Origin: Tolypeutes matacus
Lineage: Eukaryota > Chordata > Mammalia > Cingulata > Chlamyphoridae
Direction of reading: 5' to 3'
DNA: 64,000 nt
Assembly: GCA_026826555.1 (NCBI GenBank)
Contig: JAKSZT010054457.1
Location: 7,638,340 to 7,702,339 of the forward strand
Positions 1-10,506 of this stretch are shown here, piece after piece. Position 1 is the stretch's first letter. Each line of letters begins with the position of its first letter. A program made the position numbers and the translations under genes. The notes under the pieces are model-generated. The model was not told the DNA's origin and searched no databases. It worked only from the letters and a program-made list of their open reading frames with translations.

Positions 1-1325
1 ATCCATGAGTCAATAATTGCAGCCCATTTTATGGTATTTATTTTAGCAGCCAGGAAACTAAGACAAACATAGATATAAATGTTCTCAAGAAAACTGAAGT
101 GGTAAATTCTACTGAGGTTTAATTCCTGATGACAGCTAATTTTATGCATATATTTTCAAGGTCAATTTCTGACTTTTTAAAGGTAAAATTCACATAACAG
201 AAAATTAGCCATTTTAACCATTTTTAAGTATATAATTCAGTGAGTTTTAGTAGTCCTTAAATAGGCTGTAGAGAGTCCACAAGGTCATAAATCTCTCCCT
301 TCATCTTCAGATCTGTTTTCAAGTAGGGAGTATTCTTATTCATTGATAGAATGAAGAAAATGAATGTCAAAATGTTTGTGGCAGTTCCAGACTCAGCTAA
401 AATCTGCTATCCTGCTATCCTTTGACATTGATGAGCTAGGGTAAGAAAGAGTTTTATAAAGATTGTTTAATTGTTCAAATCTCTTGATTCTAATCTGAAG
501 AAAAGGTAAGCATTGAATAAAAAAGGATAATACTAAGGATGACTGCCAAATGAAATTGGACTGCCAAAAGCCACATGGATATCTCTACCGAAAAACAGAA
601 ATTTCTCCGGGAAATCTATGGTTTCATTTTTCTGGGTGTGTTGTGGAGGATTGGTATCAGAATATTCAAGCAAAGATCTGTGTTCCCTTCCAAAGCCCAA
701 GAGCTTGACTACCTGAAAGTATTCTGCTGTCATTTGTTCTTCAGGGTGTGGTGGAGCAAGGATATTGGTAGATTACTGTAGTAGTGTAGAATAGAAATAC
801 TGTGGGTGTGAGCCAGACTGATGGCAATGGATTATAAGAATTGGACACTAATGAACTGGTGATTCATAGGCTAGGGAAGATGAGGAAGTGGAAAGAGGCT
901 TCATGTTCATGGTTTGGTCCTCTGGGTGATTGGAGTTGCCAGTGCTGAGGTAGGAAACACTACAGAAGAGTGGATTTGAGGAGAAAGTGAAGTCTAATGT
1001 TGGTCATATTAGACTCTTGGTGCTCTTGAGTGATCCAAGTGGAGAACTTCAGTAAGCAGTTGGGAATTCTGATATTTATGAACGAGGTCTCAGGTAATGG
1101 TATAGAGTGGGAATTTTTAACATGTAGGTAAATAAAAGTTTTGGAGTATAGAGTTTTTGGGGTCAGAGAATGTGCCATGCACCTGATTCTTAACACATCT
1201 CAACTGTCTTCAATTGCCAAATGGTGTTACTTTGCTGATTGGGATAACAAAACTAATGTTGAATGCTATAGTTGAATGCATCTCTCTTTGTTCAGGAAAT
1301 TATGCACACACACACTTTCTGGTTC
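1..1325. other. Intergenic DNA with an old L1 fragment
   Basis: This stretch holds no supportable gene. Positions ~175-262 resemble the 3' region of an old L1 on the minus strand, with the familiar run about cDNA-like 'acataacagaaaattagccattt'-type wording shared by L1M families. A 68-codon open frame at 575-781 lacks recognisable domains or a conserved context and is probably chance. Positions ~800-1180 look like a diverged ancient interspersed repeat that I cannot name. Confidence 0.4.
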
Positions 1326-1790
1326 ACTCTTAAGACAATGATTTAGTTTCCTAGCTGCTAAAATGATACCATACAATAGGTTGGTTTAATAACAAGTATT
1401 TATTGGCTTATAGTTTAAGAGGCTAGAAGGCTTGCTTCATCCCAGGGTCTGTATCTTCTGGCAGGCAGCAATCTTTGGCTTTTCTGTCACTTGGCAATGC
1501 ACATGGTGGTGTCTTCGCCTTTCTTTTCTGGATTCCATTGACTTCTATCTTCTGACTGCTTCCCTTGGCTCCTGTCTCCTTCTGACTCTCACTCTGCTTA
1601 TAAAAGACTCTAGTGACCAGATAAAGCCCAACCTAATTCAGTTGGGTCATACCTTAACTGAATTAACATCTTGAAGAGATCTTATTTACAATGGGTCCAC
1701 ACCCACAGGGCCAGAGGTAGGTACCTGAATATACCTTTTGTAGGAGACATGATTCAGTCCCCAACAGAGATTAACAAGCCAAGAGTCTTT
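1326..1790 (-). repeat. Medium-reiterated LTR/MER-like repeat, copy 1
   Basis: This copy shares blocks with 22540-22800 (opposite orientation) and 23400-23720. The shared parts are a terminus of the form 'gtttcctagctgct', a central 'cacccacagg' block and an 'aataggattaagaccca'-type block in the family. Repetition within the window shows it is an interspersed element. The family name is not known to me; LTR-like structure is an inference. Confidence 0.6.
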
Positions 1791-1854
1791 TTAACCTAGC
1801 AGTTTAAAAACTAAGCTAATTACCCAAATCTCTGGCTTTGAATTTCCACCATTT

Positions 1855-2010
1855 ACAAGGTTACTGAGATGATGTGTGGCTGGCTGTAAGATGGATGATA
1901 TTAGTGCTGTGAAGATGAAGTGAGTTAATGCATACCAAGTACTTAAAACAGTGTCTGCCCCTTGGTAAGAACAAAATTCATGTTAGCTATTACTATTATT
2001 GGTGCTGATT
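1855..2010 (+). repeat. MIR SINE fragment
   Basis: The stretch has the typical 3' half of MIR: a 'gaagtgagttaatgcat' block, a 'cttaaaacagtgtctg' block and an 'gttagctattactattatt' tail. MIR is an ancient tRNA-derived SINE of all mammals. The 5' half is not clear. Confidence 0.7.
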
Positions 2011-2859
2011 ATTTCCTTAGTCTGTACTGTGATGCAGAAACTAGAAGCAATAGCTCTGTAATAAAGGACAGAAAACAATATATTACCCATGACACTATCT
2101 TCATATAAAAACAATTATCCCCATGTCAACTGCATCTTCTGAACCAAGAGACTTAAGGAATCTGTCTTTTCTCCTCTTGACAAGAAGTTTTCTGTCATTT
2201 ACCTCTACCACTGCACTGAATTTGTTTTTTAAATTTTGATTTGATGTCTAAACCCACTGAAATAATTTCTATCTGAATTTTAGGTTATTCTGATGGCTCA
2301 GGAGCTTTATCTTGTTTTCTGGTCTCACACTGTACTTTCTCACTCTGCTTAACAGATTACTTTTTCCTACCAGCCCTATCAGAAATAGGTGATTCCCAGG
2401 ATTTTGGCTTTCACCTTCTTTACTCTTCTCAGAGGACACCAGTGGTTCTTCATCCCATGGTTCCCAGACAGAAAGACTCCACCAGAAAGTTCAATGCAAC
2501 TACACTGCAATGAACAGTGTGGGGTAGGGGCAGATCTAGGCCTGTCTCGGGCTTCATAGCAAAATCTTAGGGTTGGTATAAATTTAAAACTGTCATATGA
2601 TATAGCCACTGCCCTTGGTAGCCTCATTCACACCAAGGCTGCAAGCTGTCAGATCTACATTTCTAATTTAGATCTTCCTGATCTCATATATGTCAGCTGG
2701 GCATCATATTCAATTATTCATGCATTCTGTTGACCTTTTATGATCTCTCACTAGAAGTGAGGTGAAGCCTAGAAACCATCTACGGTCTCCATGATCAGAG
2801 AACTGACAATCTAGAGAATAGCGAATGCTGTAAAAGTATATGGTTTGGGTTGTAAGGCA

Positions 2860-3440
2860 GTTTCATCCATCTGCCCCATGGGATCTAAGCCCCCCTCTCA
2901 ATCAGAAGTAAAGTGGGCATCACCATCCCCAAATCCTCAAGATTGATGAGTGCACAAGCATAAGGGGGGAATGTAACTATGGACCAAAGTAGAATTATTA
3001 TTCTATTAATGGAAGAACTTGTAACACTGATATAGTCTGTGGTCACCAGAGGCTTTGAGGGGAGGGAGAGGGAAGAATAGATGTAACATGGAGCATTGGG
3101 GGGACATTGGAATTGTTCTGCATGATATTGCAGTGACGGATACAGGCCATTATACATTTTGTCAAAACCTGTAAAATTGTGTAGTGCAAAGTGTAAACCA
3201 TAATGTAAACTATAGACCACAGTTAGTAGCAATTCTTCATATGTTTTCATCAGTTGTAACAAATGTAGCACACTAATGAAAGTTGTTCATGTGGGAAAGT
3301 GTGGGAGGGGATGATGAGAGTGGGGTATATGGGAATCCCCTATATTTTCAATGTAACATTTATGTAATCTAAAAATCTTTAGATTTTTAAAGATTTAAAA
3401 ATCTTTATTTTTAAAGCTTCTTTAAAAATAAAGGGAAAAA
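2860..3440 (+). mobile_element. 5'-truncated L1, 3' UTR only (older subfamily)
   Basis: The sequence follows, in order, the same blocks as the 3' UTR of the large L1 copies later in the window: a 'aagccccc/ctctcaa' block, 'tatggac..agt', 'ggccattata', paired 'gtaaac' motifs, 'gcacactaatgaa', then the terminal 'tatgggaatccc' and 'taacatttatgtaatct' blocks followed by an A-rich tail. It is therefore a short L1 insertion cut off within the 3' UTR. It is more diverged than the copies at 34-40 kb and 54-64 kb. Confidence 0.75.
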
Positions 3441-3449
3441 AAGTTTGTG

Positions 3450-4480
3450 GATTTCCTCCATGCAGACAACTGTCCACTTAATTTGGTTAAAATTCATATA
3501 TTACCAAAGTGTATAATGAAAAGCAAATTATTCTCTCACCACAGACCACAGGCCTCATGACTCTCACTGCCATTCATAATGTTTCTTCTGAAGCATGCCA
3601 GACACATTCTATGCATACACAAAAACACAAGCATTGAAACTCTTGTTTTTTGCTTGTTTTTATACCCATGGGAGCATGCTATGAGCAGTGTTCTGCACTT
3701 TGTATTTTTCACTTAAATATATCTGGAGATTTTTTTCATATCCACCTATGTAGCTATCATATTTTTTAAGCATTCACTGCCATTTCAATCATGTCTAAAT
3801 GAGAGAGAGAGAGATAATTTTTTGAATAACCAGTAGTGTAATTCTTTAATTTTGTAAAGTTTTAATTTTAGAATTGCAAAAGATTTGTGATTAATTCCCA
3901 TGTTTACCCACAAAATAGACATGGCAAATATTATTTATAGGTAATTACAGATGAAGGGTGAGCAAAAATGAATGTTTTCTGATATTTGGAAAATAATAAA
4001 AAGATTAATTCCTGGGGTCAAAATATCCAACAAATTATAAACTAGGTTCATATATTGTCTAAGTATTGCTATGGGAATTCCTCATAGGCAATATCAACAC
4101 CCATCTAAAATTTGGTTTGGATAAAAAGACTGATGATGTCACAAACACACCAAGAGAGTATAAAAACATTTACTATCCTGTAAAGAGTCTTGTTGGGGAG
4201 AGCTGGGTGACTCCCAAGCAGATCCAATTATGACATGACAGCAGAGAAAGGAGACTAGATTAAGGTATTACGGTAGTTAGGTGGTGAGAGTGGGGTGCAG
4301 ATTCTTGTGCAGGCAGGACCTTGGGTGGTTTGATCTACCACCTGCACCAGAGAGGTAGCACCCAGATTTTCTTAGGAGCTTCCCAAGATAGAGGCAGAAG
4401 GGGAAGAGAAAGAGGTGAATTCTAGAAGCTTTTACTGATCAAACATTAAAATTGAGTCTTTATTACAAATCCTCTCCAAG
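3450..4480. other. Repeat-rich intergenic stretch
   Basis: Positions ~3560-3790 resemble an old L1 fragment on the minus strand (cold-shock-free, 'atacccatgggagcatgctat' to 'ggagatttttttcatatcc' type blocks). The rest shows only AT-rich unique-looking DNA and possibly a diverged MER fragment near 4150-4440. No gene is supported. Confidence 0.4.
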
Positions 4481-4526
4481 AGTACAGGACAAAAATATAA
4501 TGTACGAAAGTCTCCCAAGTAGTTCA

Positions 4527-5928
4527 TCATTCATCTATGGCCATGCTGAATGTAAGAGATTTTGCAGTAGGTCCAACAGAGAAATATGGCACAATTTTTT
4601 TCCATAAACATACTGGTACATGTATACAAATGTGATCTATTCAAATTGTAAAATGAAAGCTCTCCCAACTCATAGTCCAGAAAAATTCCAATCTATCTGT
4701 GGTTCACTGAATCCAATGTATCATGTGTACTAGAGCACAGATGAGTTTTCCAGCATCTATTGCTTGGGGATGGTGATATCAGAGCATGTCTTCAGAAAGA
4801 CTCTGTGTAAACACATATGGCCAACTCACCTGTGCCAATCACTTACTTCTACTTGCCAAAAATGTCTTCCAGCATAAAACTCCTCACAACCTCAGACAGC
4901 TGGGTAAAAGGTAAATGTTTTGGATTTATGAAGACATTTTGGTTTCTTCATTCCAAACATGATAGTTTTTCTATCTTCTGAGATGATAAGGTTTGGGAAG
5001 TCTCAGGATCTAGTGTCAAATCGACCTTAAATATGCTCATCATTTTTTGTAGGCAAAGATATTATGGAGGGAGACTAAAACTCTCTTTCCATAATCCATA
5101 TGAAAAGACTGCTGGGGTTTTTAGGTTTTCATGCTTGTTATGGATACTTTCAATACCTGTCAGTAAATCCAGGTCTGCCTGTACAGATGCCTCTGTTATT
5201 TCACTTAACAGATTTCTCAGTGTGGCTATATGGTGTGAAATTTGGCTTTAGTTTTCAGTTAGTTTCAACATCCTTCAACAACCTTTCAACATCCTTCTGT
5301 TCACTTAGTATCCTCATAAAATTTACTTCCTGCTCCTTTCCTAAGAGACACTTAAGTTGTTCAAATTCAGAGATTAATTTCCTCTTCCACTTTTGCAATT
5401 TCCACTTTAATTCACATGATTTTAAGAGCTGCATTTCATGACCCTTCTCAGCACCCTCGATGATCTTCTTAAGGGATTCAAGGGAGCTTCTGAGCTTCTT
5501 CCTGTGACTAGCTGCAGCTTGCTCAAGGGGCATCAGGTGGTGATCCCGGTGGTCAGAGGAGACCCTGCACTGTGCACACAACAGCTCCAGGTCATTCTCA
5601 CAGAACAGGGTCAGCTCAGCACATGACTGTGTTTCTCATACAGGGCTTTCTCTTCCTGGTGTTTCCTCTTGCTCCTCCTGTGGGCAAGCTGCTTCAAATG
5701 TTCAGTCATGTGGCCTAACTGGATGTTCCTCATGAAGTTCCCATCAGGGCAGTGGTGGAGGCAGACAGGACAGGGAAAGATGTCATTTAGATCTTCCCAG
5801 CACTGCTGGATGCAGGTGCCACAGAAATTGTGGCCAAAGTCAATGGTCACAAGGTCTCTCAGGTAATCCAGGCAGATGTGGCAGCTGTTCAGTAGTTGGA
5901 GGTCAGTCAAGGAGGCTGCAATGACCAT
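4527..5928 (-). pseudogene. TRIM60/TRIM75-type RING-B-box-SPRY pseudogene
   Basis: This is a complete but broken single-exon TRIM gene, about 467 codons, matching the usual length of the TRIM60/TRIM61/TRIM75 group. Reading on the minus strand from ATG 5926-5928 there is a RING finger (starts CHICLDYLRD), a B-box 2 (MCAQCRVSSDHRDHHLMP), a coiled coil, then PRY-SPRY motifs FWQVEVSDW near 4850 and IGIFLDYELG near 4680, and a final TGA at 4527-4529. Intact relatives are E3 ubiquitin ligase-type proteins. Breaks: a frameshift near 5605-5612 between RING and B-box, an in-frame TGA at 5255-5257, and the RING residue expected as Cys in the CGHNFC motif is Phe. Because intact family members also have an unbroken coding exon, I cannot say whether this is a retrocopy or a locally decayed gene. 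The exact paralogue is not resolved. Confidence 0.88.
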
Positions 5929-5929
5929 T

Positions 5930-7590
5930 GTGTAGTGAGGGTTTGTCTGAGGAAACTCCTTTCAGAAAAGTCTCTTTCTCGAGAAACTGATGACCTCTCA
6001 GTGTTTTTTTTTTTTTTGTTTCCTGGAAGGCAGTATGTGGGATTCCCTGGTTCTTCAGGAAACTATAGCTGCTTAAACTTGTTTCTGCCTCTTTCTGTTC
6101 AGCTCTAGAAGCAGCTACTAGAGGGAGTTAAATTAGCACCTATCAATTGCTGATCTTCCTGGAACTTTCCCCAACTGTACTCAACAGTCAGCAAATTGAA
6201 ATGTAGCTCTGTAATTTTCTTTGTCAGGAAAAAGCCACAACTCCAAGAAATTATGAAAGTTAATTGTGTAGGGATACAATTAGCAAAATCCAGACTGGGT
6301 GACTCTATAGCACAAATGGCCAGGATTCTTAACAAAATATAGTAAGGGGGAAAAAGTACAATACATATCAAATAGATAAAAATGTTCATCACAAAGTTTT
6401 ACCTAATTTTTTTCCAAAGTCATAAATATGAACTTCTAACTTAAAAAATTAAATTTAACAGGATAGTGGATATCCAATAAAAAAATTAATCATTATAAAT
6501 TGGATAATGATATGATTAAGCAAAATAAAAAGAGATACACAATACAATATTTATACATAAAATATGATGTCTAGGATTGGCTTCAAAATAATGAGTGGTG
6601 ATTGGGAGCAGGGTTATTGATGGATGGGTTCATTGTGTCTATTATATTATTTTTTTACTATTGTAAATGATTAAAATTTCTTTAATAAAGACACCCTTTT
6701 TAAAAAAAGGATAAGCATTTTTTTGCAGTGTGCCCCCACTCAATTTCAGTCAAGCCAGTTTCTCATTCCCTTCTTTGAGCCTCTGAGTTCTTTTCAGTCT
6801 TCTTGTCTCTCTTCCCCCTCACAGTTACTCCAAACCTGCCTATGTTTGCCTTCTATTCCAATTCCATCACCCTCCCTATCTCTACTCCTCAAACCCAACA
6901 AAAATCTCCAAAATTGAGTTAAACTGGAATTGTGGAAAAACAAGCATAAACATTCAGTTCTGCATGCTTGCATGTTATATAGGTTGTTTTTTCCAGGCCT
7001 GATCTCATAATACCTTTTTTTTTTGGGGGGGGGGGGCTGGGTTTGGGTGGGTAGTGTAGACAGGTGGTTCCTGGATCTCTCACACTTTCAGCTTTCAGGT
7101 ATACAGGGAAAGAAGGAAAACTCCCCTCACTAAAACATTTTAGTTTGGTGTCAGCATAAACACAAAACTAGATAAACCTCCAGGAACCTTTTTTATGAAA
7201 CAATAGTAATTTGGTGTGGCACAAATTGCAAGAATTTTCAAATATTCTTTGCATTTCTCTGCCTTATTTTAGTCATTTAATTTTATATTTGATGATTATT
7301 TCTAACACTCTGAACAAAATCTGATAAAAGTTGGGTGAAATCACTTTGAAGGTTTTGAAACCCTTAAAATCCTGTGATTTTCAACAAAACAATTTCCACA
7401 TAGATGATTACAGGTAGAAAGGGAATTGTGTATATGTGCATGTAAAACATCAGTATATATTTAATCATTGCTCTGTGAATTAATCATGCAAACTTATAAA
7501 ACCTTGACTTGGAGTCCATTGTTTAAAAAAGAAAATGGAAAAGAAATGAGCTGGTGCTGGGCACATAGTAGATGCACTTAAGATCACCTC
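5930..7590. other. Intergenic DNA without a recognised gene
   Basis: The stretch contains homopolymer runs (T-run at 6006-6018, G-run at 7024-7036) and AT-rich sequence. Open frames at 6105-6392 and 6723-6917 show no domains. I see nothing to annotate with confidence. Confidence 0.4.
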
Positions 7591-7599
7591 CTAGTTTTC

Positions 7600-8125
7600 A
7601 TGCTTCCAGGTGAACAGTGGACACATGGAGATGTCGGGGTCATGTCCACAACCACAGATGGGGACACCCCACCTCGACTCCATTTCCTCCCCACATTATA
7701 TCCTCCTCTGAACCAGCCTAAAGTATCCCCTTTACTGGCCAGACGGTTTCTTCAAAATTAACGAAACATGTGGTTTCCTCACTGAACTCCCCGCTCCCAG
7801 GTCACCCTGATTAGATCAGTTCCTCCTTTGCTATACATCATAGCCTGTTGTGAGGTGCCTTTGTCTGGTCCTCCCTATACCAGGCTGCTTGACCTCTCGG
7901 CTCTGGCTAGAGTCTCAGCCCTCTTTCTGAGGCCCTGCTTACCTGTGGCTCCTGGGGTGCTCACTGCCTATGCTTTGCTCCAGTGGTGACTGTGCACTTG
8001 TGTGGGGAGCTGCCTTTTATGTGAGTGAAGCTACCAGGACCACCCACCTGAGACTATCAGCAACTCCCTTCCATGCAGAAAAGAAGTGTCTTCCTCAGTA
8101 CAGGTCAGAAGACACAACACAGCAC
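7600..8125 (+). repeat. Duplicated segment, copy A (partner at 24140-24975)
   Basis: Several ordered blocks match the region at 24140-24975 in the same orientation. One is 'gatgtcggggtcatgtccacaac.acagatgg' here against 'gatgtcagggtcacgtccaaaactacggatgg' there. Others are the 'ccctttctga..cctgcttacctgtggc' block and the 'accacccac' to 'aggtcagaagacacaacac' block. This copy lacks most of the CpG-rich middle part of its partner. It could be a decayed promoter or first-exon duplicate of a local gene family. That function is inferred. Confidence 0.6.
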
Positions 8126-8232
8126 AACTTCCAGGTGCTCTGTAATGGTTAGAATATAACTTGATTCAGGCTTATAAAGCTGTAGGAAGTTTCTTTCCTT
8201 TGTCCCATTGGACAGAATCAAGATGCAATCAG

Positions 8233-10495
8233 TGGCAGGGTGGCGTGGGGCTGAGGCACAGGGTCCACTCCCTGCACCCACGCCCGCCCCTGCCTCGTGG
8301 GTGACCTTGGTCAAGGCGTGCGATTTCTGAAGTTGGACGGACCCAGGTTCGAGTCCCAGGACTACCAGCTGCCTCACTCTGTGACCTTGGGTGTGGACAA
8401 GAGCAGTTTACTGTTACATTTTGCAGACAACACTTTTTCAAGCAACTACATCACAACAATCGGAGTGGATTTCAAGATTCGGACTGCGGAGATCAATGGG
8501 GAGAAAGTGAAGCTGCAGATCTGGGACACCGCTGGGCAGGAGTGCTTCCGCACCATCACCTCCATGTATTACCGAGGGACCCACGGAGTCATCGTGGTTT
8601 ATGACGTCACCAGTGCTGATTCCTTTGTCAATGTCAAGCGGTGGCTTCATGAAATCAGTCAGAACTGCAATGACGTGTGCCGATTAGTGGACAACAAGAA
8701 TGATGACTCTGAGCAGAAGGTGGTGGAGACAGAAGATGCCTACAAGTTCGCTGGGCAGATGGGGATCCAGTTGTTTGAGACCAATGCCAAGGAGAATGTC
8801 AATGTGGAGATGTTCAACTGCATCACAGGGCTGGTCCTCAGAGCAAAGAAAGAGCACTTAGCGAAACAGCAGCAGCAACAACAGAACGACGGGGTGAAGC
8901 TCACAAAGAATAGTAAACGCAAGAAACGCTGCTGTTAATGGCCTCCCAGCCCACTGTATTGACTGTGCTGTGGCCGCTCCCCAGCTCGAGGCCCGCGGGA
9001 GAGCTCCTCTGGAGACAGTCTCAGTCCCCTGCCTTATTTAAAGAATTCTCTCCACGTTTTTGGATCGGGAGGCACCATCAGCACTTCCTCCCCCTTCTCC
9101 CCTTGAGTGCCAGGAAGGTGTTGGACAAGCCTGCCCTCTCTCCTGGTGCCCCTCCTCCCTGGCCCAGGTGCCTGGACTGCGAGGATGCTGCTAGCCAAGC
9201 GGACTGATTAACCAGTGTCTGTACATAATGTATATTGCTGTAATCAGTTGCATTACCCTCATCCTGCTCTGGTTTCTGCCTCCTTAATTCCAACCTGCTG
9301 CAACAGACCGACACCCCCCACACCCCTGTCCTGGTCCCATCTCACTGCCAGAAGCTTCCTGAGGAGACGGGATCACATCCTGGCCATGTCTTTTGTCAAC
9401 TTGGGCTGGTGGAGGGGGTCCCATGTTACTAATCTTGTTCCCTCAGGCTGTTGGCTCCAGGTCTCCCAGCTTCTCCCGGGCCTGTGTGGTCTCTGTTCCC
9501 TGCCCTGTTCACCATTCTGGCAGCTGGGAAACCAGGCCTTGAGTTAGGCCTGGGGCTGCCCACTGAGGCCCTTCCCTATGCCGGCCCAGCAGAGGACGGG
9601 AGTCCTGCCCTTTGGCCAACAGATTTCTTATCCTGCTTCTAGAATACTCTGGGCTACAAGCCCAGGGCAGCCTAGGTTCTACAAAAATGCTTAAATTCCA
9701 ACAGAAAAGTAGGGTCGTTTTATTTTTGTGCAGGGATGGGCCTTGCAGGAAGGCTCTAGGAGCATTATTTTAACAGATAAAGAAAATGAAGCCAAATCAA
9801 ATGATTTAAATTCCTCATACTTATTTTCTCTCCCTGAAGTTTGATTGGCATAGCAGCAAAAGTTGTTGCCTTCCCACTTAGGGTCCAGTGTTTCTAGAAA
9901 AAGTGATGGGCTTTTTGTCATTTTGTGTGGCTGTTCTCTTGCTAAGTCACCTGCCTTTCTGGGCTATTACTTGGTGGGAAAGAATGGGCCTCCCACCCTC
10001 GTCTGTATTGGCCCCAGCGTCTCCCATTGGAGTTCCTGGGCCTAGACTGTATTGCCAGCATCTGAGAACGTGGGCAGTGGTGCTGGGTGCTGCTGGACCG
10101 TGGAGGCCATACCTCTGGGCCTGGTACTGGCAGCCTCAGCTTGCTGAAAGACTCTTAAGTACAAAGAAGCACTAGGTGGGTGGGAGGGAGTGGCAGCCAG
10201 GCAGCGGCCAGCCAGCTGTGACTCGCCTGGTGCCCTGGAGGAAGAACAGGGCCCCCTGCCATGGTGACTGCTCCCTCCCCATCGGGACAGTTCACTCACC
10301 TTTCCTGTCAGAGGATCATGTAAACTGGGAATAATTTATTTCTCCACCATGATTTGTTTTATTAGATTTTCTTTCCTAGGTGATTTCCAGGCAAAGTCCT
10401 GATTGGACAATCACATCACTGCGGATTTTCCTTGTAAACCCTGTTGGATGGATTGTTAACCAATAAAAACTGGGGATTTCTTCTGGGAAAAAAAA
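8233..10495 (+). pseudogene. RAB35: RAB35 retrocopy with alternative 5' exon
   Basis: From codon GVDKSSLL at 8390 to the stop at 8936-8938 the sequence follows RAB35, a small GTPase of endocytic recycling. It keeps the switch [10 protein letters not shown] region, WDTAGQE, the NKND motif, the Q-run, and the C-terminal KRKKRCC that receives geranylgeranyl groups in the parent. The reading frame is open, but it is not a working GTPase: the first 17 codons, including the start of the P-loop, are absent, P-loop Gly20 is Asp, and WDTAGQER reads WDTAGQEC. Two one-codon deletions are in frame (before NKND and in VEEMFN). A ~1.5 kb 3' UTR follows, with AATAAA at 10462-10467 and an A-run at 10488-10495. 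A 13 bp duplication with one mismatch (8220-8232 and 10494-10506) brackets the copy. Bases 8233-8389 are MIR-containing sequence joined exactly where exon 2 should begin. The long frame over this part has no ATG upstream, only GTG. Confidence 0.93.
8300..8389 (+). repeat. MIR fragment forming the 5' end of the RAB35 retrocopy
   Basis: The blocks 'ctgaagttggacgg', 'acccaggttcgagtccc' and 'ctctgtgaccttgg' are the classic MIR core with its tRNA B-box remnant. The match stops at 'gaccttgg', where MIR would continue into 'gcaagtca', and RAB35 exon 2 sequence begins directly. It lies inside the target-site duplication of the retrocopy, so it was probably part of the copied RNA. Confidence 0.8.
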
Positions 10496-10506
10496 GATGC
10501 AATTAG

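Noticed and set aside
575..781. 68-codon frame starting with a methionine in an acceptable context
   Set aside because: No homology or domain seen, no neighbouring exon signals, and a frame of similar length exists on the other strand.
2885..3271. A 128-codon open frame on the minus strand
   Set aside because: It lies on the antisense strand of an L1 3' UTR fragment. Similar chance frames occur in other copies of the same UTR (15998-16375, 62202-62603).
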